A stretch of 10,780 nucleotides of DNA from CAZEMR01 sp964513465 (GTDB taxonomy: Bacteria > Bacteroidota > Ignavibacteria > Kapaibacteriales > UBA2268): contig CAZEMR010000097.1 in NCBI GenBank assembly GCA_964513465.1, positions 1 through 10,780 on the forward strand. The letters run 5' to 3'. Positions within the stretch are counted from its first letter, which is position 1; each line of letters begins with the position of its first letter. The notes under the pieces are model-generated. The model did no database searches. It was not told the DNA's origin and saw nothing but the letters and a program-made list of their open reading frames with translations. Positions 5,743 to 10,780 of this stretch are shown here, in pieces. A program made the translations under genes and the position numbers.

Positions 5743-8009
5743 TTTATGATTGTGATTATCTCCGATCTGTCCATGATTCCAAACCGCATCCGGCAGTAAT
5801 ACACGCCCGGTGCCAGCGCACCGGCATCGAATGCCTCTTCGTGGTTTCCGGCAGGTAGAACGGCATCAGTAATCTCTTTTGCGATGCGGCCGTAACTGTC
5901 GTAAAGCGAGATATTTACGCGCGATTCGAAAGTCGTCCGGAATTCGATATTCACGCGCCCCGACGCAGGATTTGGCGATATCCTCCCGAATCCGCCGCCA
6001 TTCAGCTTATGCGCCTTCAGATTAAGTCCGCAGACCGAATCCAGAGTAATGCTTCCATTGATTACGGATTCCGATAAGTCTAATACCTGCTCGCACTTAT
6101 AATCGCCGAAACGAGGATTGCCGAATGCAATTGGCGCTGAAATCCTTTCGCCCAGGAAAACCCGGAACTGCAAGAGAATAATGGTATCACGCGCCGAAAA
6201 ATAGTTATTGAATCCGGATTCAATTAGTATAGGCAAACGCCCCGGATGCGAGAATTCATCTATGTTCACAGACATTGCGCCCTCGGCTGCGGTGCCGAAA
6301 GTCACTGCATCGACATATCGCAAAAGTGAATAATCATAGCTCAAAGTATCTATAAACTTTTTGGCGTATCGCGCTCGTCCATTTTTTAGAATAATCGGTA
6401 ACTCTATCAACGATCCGGGTTTAGCTGTGTCTGCCGGAATCGATAGCTGTGCCGATACCAGCGGAACCCCCGTGCCGTGCAGTTCCATCATGGTGGTATC
6501 GATACCCCGCGCGTCGTTTGTGACAAAGTAAATCCCTGCAGTAAATTCACTTACGTAATCCGGCGAAAAATATAGCGTCAGCGTGTCCTGAGAATTTGGT
6601 GCGATTGTCATCTCGCGCCTGCTGACCCCGAACATTAGCGATGGGTCTATAAATATATGGGATATAATGAGTTGCTCGTTGCCAGAGTTCCTGATCGCTA
6701 CCACCGTATCCGCCGTAGCCGGACACTGCAGGCTGCGCACTACATTACCGAAAGACATCGTATCGCCCGGCAGCTCGAGAATCGGCCGGACGCCGCGCCC
6801 CCTGAGGTATATAATCTTCCGCACAGCTTCAGCCGGCACGCCGTATATCCCTCTGGTATTTATATCACTTACGATTATCAGACGCCCGGTGAAATTGCCG
6901 ATATTTGCAGGCTGGCATAATACTGAAAATGTTGTGCTCTCGTTCGGATATAAATGATTGCCGCCTTTTAGCAATTTATCGTTAATTAAAAAATTCTCCG
7001 AAACCTCGTCGGATGCACCCCGCAAAACCATGCAAGCGGACGCACCGAAAGGCAGATTACCGAAATTTTCGAGGGTGATTTTCGCTTCCGAGTCCGCACC
7101 AATACGCACATCTCCGAAATCGAGCGTATCCGAGTGCAATTCAACGGTAGACGACGTCATTCTGATATCCTGGCGGACACCTGTCCCAAAAATTTCGACT
7201 TTTGCCGTATCGACCGAATCGGGAAAAGTGATCGGCTGAGGCCGAAAAAAATATTCCATCCGCGCATGCGATTCGCCGATGCGAGTTGGCGAATATCCGA
7301 TCGATTTTTCTAGAATAGCATCCGATCCCATCGAAAATTCAGCTGGCTCTACATCCGCCGAGAAGCCAGGGCCGTCCGGCTCTGCGGATATCATCCTCAG
7401 CCGCGCGCTGTCGATCAGCACATCCCCGGTCCAGCAATTTTTGATTCTCCAGTCGAAAATCTTCGGCTGGGCAGGATTCACATAAACCGAATCAAAGTCG
7501 TAAGTGCTTTCAAAACCGTCAACATAACGCCAGGTCTTGTGCGCCTTGACGGTAAATGTCGCGCTCGCAACGGTCTGAGTCTCGTCGAAAAATTTCGCAA
7601 GCGCAAGCATCAGATAAGCCTGCTTCTGCCCATACGGAAATTCCAGCAGGTTGTCGTCGGCCAGATACCGAATGACTATACTGTCGCGACGCCGCTCTGG
7701 CTCTATGATGTAAGGGATCGGCGGAGCGACATGCGCGAACTCGCGAAATTCGTCCTGAAACCGCTCGCCCTGGCTCCGCCCGAGATAGATCGTATGGGCC
7801 GATTGCCCCATCAGCAGCGCTTCCTCGCCGGTATTTTCCAGCAGGAACGTGGTTTTCAGAGAGTCACCCACAAGGCACGGCCCGAGATGAATCACCGTAT
7901 CTCGCGGGAAATCCCGGTTGAATATCCGCCCGGAGAACTGAGCCGTAGCGGCCTGAGAGGCAACTAAGGCCAGGATTACATATGTGCAGAATCTGAAAAA
8001 TATTTTCAT
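5739..8009 (-). CDS. T9SS-secreted ASH/HYDIN-domain protein with cohesin-like module and Por sorting tail
   Basis: A 756-residue exported protein. Residues 1-23 are a signal peptide (…ASQAATA|Q). Four ASH/HYDIN-like (Choice_anch_D) beta-sandwich regions follow, at about 30-155, 170-278, 288-405 and 406-515. The last two show the telltale LDFGDVRIG and MSFGNV openings and end in LRGRGV and LHGTGV. Residues about 516-658 resemble a cohesin-type domain (KPGSLIELPIILKN start, GSITLDS end). The C-terminal 80 residues form a T9SS type A (Por) sorting domain: ISPNPASGRVNIEF, then LYDSYGRI, then LAPGVYYCRM, ending in IITIIK. The protein should cross the outer membrane through T9SS and be released or attached to surface glycolipid. 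It is first in a two-gene unit, overlapping the barrel gene by 4 bp. No ribosome binding site precedes the ATG at 8009. The biological role is unknown; a structural or adhesive surface protein is my best inference. Confidence 0.87.
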   Translation of the reverse strand: MKIFFRFCTYVILALVASQAATAQFSGRIFNRDFPRDTVIHLGPCLVGDSLKTTFLLENTGEEALLMGQSAHTIYLGRSQGERFQDEFREFAHVAPPIPYIIEPERRRDSIVIRYLADDNLLEFPYGQKQAYLMLALAKFFDETQTVASATFTVKAHKTWRYVDGFESTYDFDSVYVNPAQPKIFDWRIKNCWTGDVLIDSARLRMISAEPDGPGFSADVEPAEFSMGSDAILEKSIGYSPTRIGESHARMEYFFRPQPITFPDSVDTAKVEIFGTGVRQDIRMTSSTVELHSDTLDFGDVRIGADSEAKITLENFGNLPFGASACMVLRGASDEVSENFLINDKLLKGGNHLYPNESTTFSVLCQPANIGNFTGRLIIVSDINTRGIYGVPAEAVRKIIYLRGRGVRPILELPGDTMSFGNVVRSLQCPATADTVVAIRNSGNEQLIISHIFIDPSLMFGVSRREMTIAPNSQDTLTLYFSPDYVSEFTAGIYFVTNDARGIDTTMMELHGTGVPLVSAQLSIPADTAKPGSLIELPIILKNGRARYAKKFIDTLSYDYSLLRYVDAVTFGTAAEGAMSVNIDEFSHPGRLPILIESGFNNYFSARDTIILLQFRVFLGERISAPIAFGNPRFGDYKCEQVLDLSESVINGSITLDSVCGLNLKAHKLNGGGFGRISPNPASGRVNIEFRTTFESRVNISLYDSYGRIAKEITDAVLPAGNHEEAFDAGALAPGVYYCRMRFGIMDRSEIITIIK

Positions 8010-8177
8010 TTATTCAGGATGCGAAAAATATTTATAAAATAAGTTTACCAAATTAAAAAAATAAGCGATAAATTATAAACCTATTTTCTGTGAAAAATAT
8101 TTTAATTCCGGCAATATCAGCTAAGCCTAATTCGTTAATTAATTTGTTATTTTATGATTAATCATCAGGCAGATAAT
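8010..8177. promoter_or_regulatory. AT-rich divergent promoter region with repeated GAAAAATATTT
   Basis: The gap between two divergent envelope genes must hold both promoters. The 11-mer GAAAAATATTT occurs at 8023-8033 and 8092-8102, and a third copy lies at 7995-8005 just inside the leftward gene. A perfect 12-bp palindrome, ATGATTAATCAT, spans 8154-8165, 12 bp before the chosen DUF1573 start. I could not pick a convincing -35/-10 pair or a Bacteroidota-type -33/-7 pair. No gene was found. Confidence 0.45.
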
Positions 8178-8891
8178 ATGAGAAAATTCATAGTCTTAAT
8201 CGCAACGATAATTCTGGTGGGAGCCGCTCAGACCCTTGCTCAGCCCAAAATCGAAATAATCGGCGGCGATACCTACAACTGGCAAACTGTCAGCACCAAG
8301 GACAGCCCCCTCAACGCGAAAATCAAAATCAAAAATGCCGGGGATCAAACCCTTGAAATCACTAAGGTTAAGCCAACCTGCGGATGCACCACAGCGCCGC
8401 TCGACAAAAACACGCTCGCGCCCGGCGAAACCGCCAGTATGGACGTTACGCTGAGCATCGGATCGCACTCCGGGCCGGTGCATAAGTCAATCCGGGTGAA
8501 CAGCAATGATCCCGCAACCCCTATGAAAATAATCGGCTTAAAAGCGATGGTCAAAAATCCGATAGACATCGGCCCGACCAGCTATTTCGCATTCAACGAA
8601 ATGACCGTGGGAGCCGAATCGAAAAGCACTATCCAAATAAAAAACAATACCGAAAAACCCATTAAATTATATGACTTTAAGCTCGAGCCAGAAAACCTTG
8701 CGCTCAATTTCAAAAGCGGCGTAACGCTTGCGCCCGGCGAATCATTCGATATGACAGCCCGCGTAACCCCTTCGGAAACCGGCTACTTCCGCGGATCGGT
8801 AAAGTTTAAGACCAATCACCCCGACTATCCTGAAATGTCGATAACCGCCTATGGGCGGGTGATCGAATCCCCGATCTACAACAGCAAGTAA
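8178..8891 (+). CDS. Exported DUF1573 protein with two ASH-like domains
   Basis: A 237-residue protein. An in-frame ATG exists at 8154, but the one at 8178 places MRKFIVLIATIILVGAA...LAQ as a normal signal peptide cut after about residue 21, so I prefer it. Residues about 36-125 are a classic DUF1573 domain: a conserved KIKIKNAGDQ strand, the hallmark CGCT motif (C68, C70) with TCGCTT, then LAPGE and a RVNSNDP turn. A second related beta-sandwich (about 136-230) repeats LAPGESFDM and FKTNHPDYP but lacks the cysteines. The family is periplasmic or surface-located and of unknown function; the CxC pair could bind metal or form a disulfide. It is transcribed divergently from another ASH-domain protein, so common regulation is possible. 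A hairpin with a T-run follows the stop. Confidence 0.93.
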   Translation: MRKFIVLIATIILVGAAQTLAQPKIEIIGGDTYNWQTVSTKDSPLNAKIKIKNAGDQTLEITKVKPTCGCTTAPLDKNTLAPGETASMDVTLSIGSHSGPVHKSIRVNSNDPATPMKIIGLKAMVKNPIDIGPTSYFAFNEMTVGAESKSTIQIKNNTEKPIKLYDFKLEPENLALNFKSGVTLAPGESFDMTARVTPSETGYFRGSVKFKTNHPDYPEMSITAYGRVIESPIYNSK

Positions 8892-8922
8892 GCGCATGAA
8901 AATCAAGCATATATAAATAATT

Positions 8923-8950
8923 AAAGGTCCCGCGGATGCCCTTTTTATTT
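8923..8950 (+). terminator. Probable intrinsic terminator of the DUF1573 gene
   Basis: AAAGG (8923-8927) pairs with CCTTT (8940-8944), and inner TCC/GGA (8928-8930/8934-8936) closes a CGC loop with a 3-nt bulge. A T-rich tail, TTTTTATTT, overlaps and follows the right arm. It lies 32 bp after the DUF1573 stop. The bulge lowers certainty. Confidence 0.5.
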
Positions 8951-9030
8951 CAAAGAATTTTGAAAATGAAAAAAATGATTCGTCGCTGCGCTCCGCGAAA
9001 TGCCCACTCGGTGGGTTATTCTACGATTGG

Positions 9031-9050
9031 CAGAGGGCTTTAGCACTCTG
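9031..9050. repeat. Imperfect palindrome CAGAGGGCT-TT-AGCACTCTG
   Basis: Nine-bp arms around TT with one G/A mismatch. It shares the GGGCTTTAGC core and the same arm length with the perfect palindrome at 9085-9106, so it looks like a decayed member of the same family. Confidence 0.6.
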
Positions 9051-9084
9051 TTACAATAGCGGACCATGACTCCATACCATTGCA

Positions 9085-9106
9085 GCAACGGGCTTTAGCC
9101 CGTTGC
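9085..9106. repeat. Perfect REP-like palindrome around GGGCTTTAGCCC
   Basis: Ten-bp perfect arms (9085-9094 and 9097-9106) flank a TT centre; the core is CAACGGGCTTTAGCCCGTTG. GGGCTTTAGCCC palindromes recur between genes in many bacterial genomes. Here it could be a REP-type element or a bidirectional terminator without a T tract. Confidence 0.7.
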
Positions 9107-9125
9107 CACGGCCGGCATTTGACCC

Positions 9126-9153
9126 GTCATTCCGAGCGAAGCGAAGGAATCTC
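9126..9153. repeat. Dispersed intergenic element GTCATTCCGAGCGAAGCGAA...
   Basis: ATTCC (9129-9133) and GGAAT (9146-9150) form outer arms around a GCGAAGCGAA direct repeat. From memory, near-identical strings are common between genes in Bacteroidota/Chlorobiota-type and other genomes; I cannot confirm copy number here. Confidence 0.5.
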
Positions 9154-9159
9154 ATCAAA

Positions 9160-9208
9160 ATTCTGAATCCACAATTCTTAATTCCTAATTCATAATTAGA
9201 AATTATAT
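9160..9208. repeat. Degenerate heptanucleotide tandem array, consensus ATTCNTA
   Basis: Seven consecutive 7-bp units read ATTCTGA, ATCCACA, ATTCTTA, ATTCCTA, ATTCATA, ATTAGAA, ATTATAT; the three central units match the consensus exactly. Part of the array (9179-9190 with 9194-9205) can also fold into a 12-bp stem with one mismatch, just past the yjbQ stop. Confidence 0.6.
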
Positions 9209-9211
9209 TGA

Positions 9212-9628
9212 TCACACTCCGATGATCTTGACCAGTACGCGCTTGCGGCGCATCCCGTCGAATTCGCCGTAGAATATCTGCTCCCAGGGCCCCAGATCGA
9301 GCTTGCCGCCGGTGATCGCCACCACCGATTCGCGGCCCATAATTGTGCGCTTCAGGTGGGCGTCGGCGTTGTCCTCAAAACCGTTGTGGGCGTACTGCGA
9401 ATGCGGCTTTTCTGGTGCGAGCCGCTCGAGCCATGCCTCATAATCATGATGCAGCCCGGATTCGTCGTCGTTTATGAAAACGCTTGCGGTAATGTGCATC
9501 GCGTTGACCAGCACAAGTCCCTCGGCGACGCCGCTTTCGCGAACGGCTTCCTCGATTTTCGGGGTTATGTTTATCAGCGCGCGGCGGGTTTTGGTTTCGA
9601 ACCACAATTCTTTACGATGGCTTTTCAT
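9212..9628 (-). CDS. yjbQ: YjbQ / UPF0047 family protein
   Basis: At 138 residues it is close to the usual family length and complete. The conserved blocks are all present: NAMHITASVFINDDESGL (H45, E56) in the first half; YAHNGFEDNADAHLK (H81, N87, D89, H91), whose histidines and acids line the family's putative metal/substrate pocket; and GPWEQIFYGEFDGMR (W115, E122, D124) near the C-terminus. YjbQ proteins are small cytoplasmic trimers named for secondary thiamine-phosphate synthase activity in E. coli complementation; their physiological role is unsettled. This is the only gene in the window with a clear ribosome binding site: GGAGA (complement of 9636-9640), 7 nt before the ATG. It is transcribed divergently from pheT and convergently with the DUF1573 gene across the repeat-rich gap. 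No thiamine genes are nearby. Confidence 0.95.
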   Translation of the reverse strand: MKSHRKELWFETKTRRALINITPKIEEAVRESGVAEGLVLVNAMHITASVFINDDESGLHHDYEAWLERLAPEKPHSQYAHNGFEDNADAHLKRTIMGRESVVAITGGKLDLGPWEQIFYGEFDGMRRKRVLVKIIGV

Positions 9629-9803
9629 AGAAAAATCTCCGTAATTTGAATAAAAATCTGAATAATTGAAACAATGAAATCAAGGTAGGATTCTTTTGTT
9701 TAAATTCAAAATTTATTATAATGTTATCTGCGAATTAAGCATAAAATTATTAAATTGCATGTTTCCAAAAATACCTGTTTTATAAAAATCAAGCGATCGA
9801 TCA
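9629..9803. promoter_or_regulatory. Divergent promoter region between yjbQ and pheT
   Basis: This 175-bp AT-rich gap must carry both promoters. For pheT, TATAAT at 9717-9722 with TTGTTT at 9696-9701 (15-bp spacing, shorter than ideal) is the best sigma-70-like candidate and would give a leader of about 75 nt. GATCGATC (9795-9802) sits where a ribosome binding site would be. I saw no T-box specifier hairpin and no Phe-rich leader peptide. Confidence 0.35.
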
Positions 9804-10780
9804 ATGCACGTATCTTATAACTGGCTGAAGCAATTCGTTGATATTCAAGTTAATCCGCGCGAGCTCGAGCATGTTCTGACCATACTCGGCCACGAAGTGG
9901 AAGAAATTATAGATTATTCCGAAAAATTCAATAACTTCTTTACCGGCAAGGTGGTTAGCTGCGAGAAGCATCCCGACGCCGATAAACTCTCCGTCTGCCA
10001 GGTCGATTACGGACGGGGAGAGCGCCAGATAATCTGCGGCGCGTCCAATGTGGCAGCCGGCCAGAAGGTAATGGTCGCTGCGCCCGGAGCATACATCCCC
10101 GCCGGCGATTTCGAAATCGGCAAGCGCAAAATCCGCGGCGTCGAATCCGAAGGCATGATCTGCAGCCAGGCCGAACTCGGGCTGGGCGAGGACAGCGGCG
10201 GAATCGAAGTGCTGCCAGAAGATACCGAAATCGGAGTGCCAATTGCCGATTATCTGGGACTGAATGACGCCGTTTATGACATCTCGATCACCCCAAACCG
10301 CGCGGACTGCCTTAGCCATCTGGGTCTGGCGCGCGATCTGGCGGCATATTTCGAAAAAGACCTCAAAATTCCGGATATTAATATAAATGAAAACGGCGAA
10401 AAGGCGGCCGATTCCGTCGCGGTCGAAATCGACGATCCGGCGAAATGCCCGCGCTATACCGCCCGCGTCATCCGAGGCATACGAGTTCAGGAGTCGCCCG
10501 AATGGCTCAAAAGCCGGATAGTGCAGCTTGGTCTGCGACCGGTTAACGCGGTGGTCGACGTAACGAATTTCGTGATGTACGAATGCGGTCAGCCGCTCCA
10601 TGCATTTGATATAAAAGAAATTAACGGAAATAAAATAATCGTCCGCACCGCCCGCGAAGGGGAGAAATTCACCACGCTCGACGGCATCCGCCGCCAGCTC
10701 GACTCCGAAATGCTGATGATCTGCGACGCCGAAAGAAGCGTTGCCATCGGAGGCGTTATGGGCGGCGAAAACAGCGAGAT
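9804..10780 (+). CDS. pheT: Phenylalanyl-tRNA synthetase beta subunit (3' end beyond window)
   Basis: The first 325 residues of a protein usually near 800. It starts MHVSYNWLKQFVD, the typical PheT N-terminus. It continues with the tRNA-binding OB-fold domain (about 41-150: TGKVVSCEKHPDADKLSVC, IICGASNV, KIRGVESEGMICS, ELGLGED). It then has DISITPNRADCLSHLGLARD and the start of the B3/4 editing domain (about 210 on: RYTARVIRGI, SPEWLKSRI, RPVNAVVDVTNFVMYECGQPLHAFD). Together with PheS it forms the alpha2-beta2 enzyme that charges tRNA-Phe, and the B3/4 domain hydrolyses mischarged Tyr-tRNA-Phe. No pheS lies upstream; the neighbour is yjbQ on the other strand, so the two subunits are not arranged as a pheS-pheT operon here. 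The ATG at 9804 has no obvious Shine-Dalgarno sequence. The sequence shows no frameshift to the window end. Confidence 0.97.
   Translation, partial: MHVSYNWLKQFVDIQVNPRELEHVLTILGHEVEEIIDYSEKFNNFFTGKVVSCEKHPDADKLSVCQVDYGRGERQIICGASNVAAGQKVMVAAPGAYIPAGDFEIGKRKIRGVESEGMICSQAELGLGEDSGGIEVLPEDTEIGVPIADYLGLNDAVYDISITPNRADCLSHLGLARDLAAYFEKDLKIPDININENGEKAADSVAVEIDDPAKCPRYTARVIRGIRVQESPEWLKSRIVQLGLRPVNAVVDVTNFVMYECGQPLHAFDIKEINGNKIIVRTAREGEKFTTLDGIRRQLDSEMLMICDAERSVAIGGVMGGENSE

Larger units (their letters stand above)
8892..9211. repeat. 320-bp non-coding convergent gap packed with hairpins and repeats
   Basis: No credible gene lies here. In order it holds: a terminator-like hairpin (8923-8950); an AT-rich 7-bp stem hairpin, TTTCAAA/TTTGAAA (8948-8965); CCCAC-TCG-GTGGG (9003-9015); an imperfect palindrome (9031-9050) and a perfect one (9085-9106) sharing the GGGCTTTAGC core; a GTCATTCCGAGCGAAGCGAA element (9126-9153); and a degenerate heptamer array (9160-9208). 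The density suggests an accumulation site for dispersed intergenic repeats. Confidence 0.75.

Noticed and set aside
9629..9803. T-box or attenuator controlling pheT
   Set aside because: No T-box consensus, specifier stem, Phe-rich leader peptide or terminator hairpin could be found in the short AT-rich leader.
9801..10601. Leftward 266-codon open frame opposite pheT
   Set aside because: The rightward frame is unmistakable PheT; the leftward translation shows only mirrored low-information residues and no family motif.

Overview
The window looks like chromosome from an uncultured or little-studied member of the FCB superphylum (Bacteroidota / Chlorobiota / Ignavibacteriota / Kapabacteria-like). 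Three features point that way. One secreted protein carries ASH/HYDIN-type and cohesin-like domains and ends in a type IX secretion (T9SS, Por) sorting tail. A DUF1573 lipid-free periplasmic protein is present. Most start codons lack a Shine-Dalgarno sequence; only yjbQ has a clear one. Coding DNA is of middling GC content and the gaps between genes are AT-rich. The phylum is an inference; there is no rRNA gene here to settle it.

Layout (arrows give strand): a 5'-truncated tail-fibre-like S74 protein (1-1988, ->); a RelA/SpoT-type enzyme (1985-3772, <-); a Tat-exported S66 LD-carboxypeptidase (3934-4983, ->); a small outer-membrane beta-barrel (4984-5742, <-) coupled behind a 756-residue T9SS-exported ASH/cohesin protein (5739-8009, <-); a two-domain DUF1573 protein (8178-8891, ->); a 320-bp repeat-rich gap (8892-9211); YjbQ (9212-9628, <-); and the first 325 codons of pheT (9804-10780, ->). 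Apart from the ASH-protein/barrel pair, every gene is its own transcription unit, alternating between convergent and divergent neighbours. Two convergent junctions have no spacer at all (stops sharing TTAA at 1985-1988; stops abutting at 4983/4984). The third is a dense cluster of hairpins, a heptamer array and a REP-like palindrome.

Functionally there are two themes. The cell-envelope set comprises the fibre with its self-cleaving chaperone, the peptidoglycan-type carboxypeptidase, the barrel with the T9SS protein, and DUF1573. The housekeeping set comprises (p)ppGpp hydrolysis, YjbQ and phenylalanyl-tRNA synthetase beta. The most notable points are: an RSH enzyme whose hydrolase site is intact while its synthetase motifs are eroded and its C-terminal regulatory part is shortened; a translationally coupled barrel/T9SS-ASH pair whose barrel has a single vicinal cysteine pair; exact 99-bp in-frame repeats in the fibre gene; and the repeat cluster at 8892-9211. 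I saw no CRISPR array, tRNA, rRNA, transposase or recognisable defence operon, and I do not claim a new multi-gene system.
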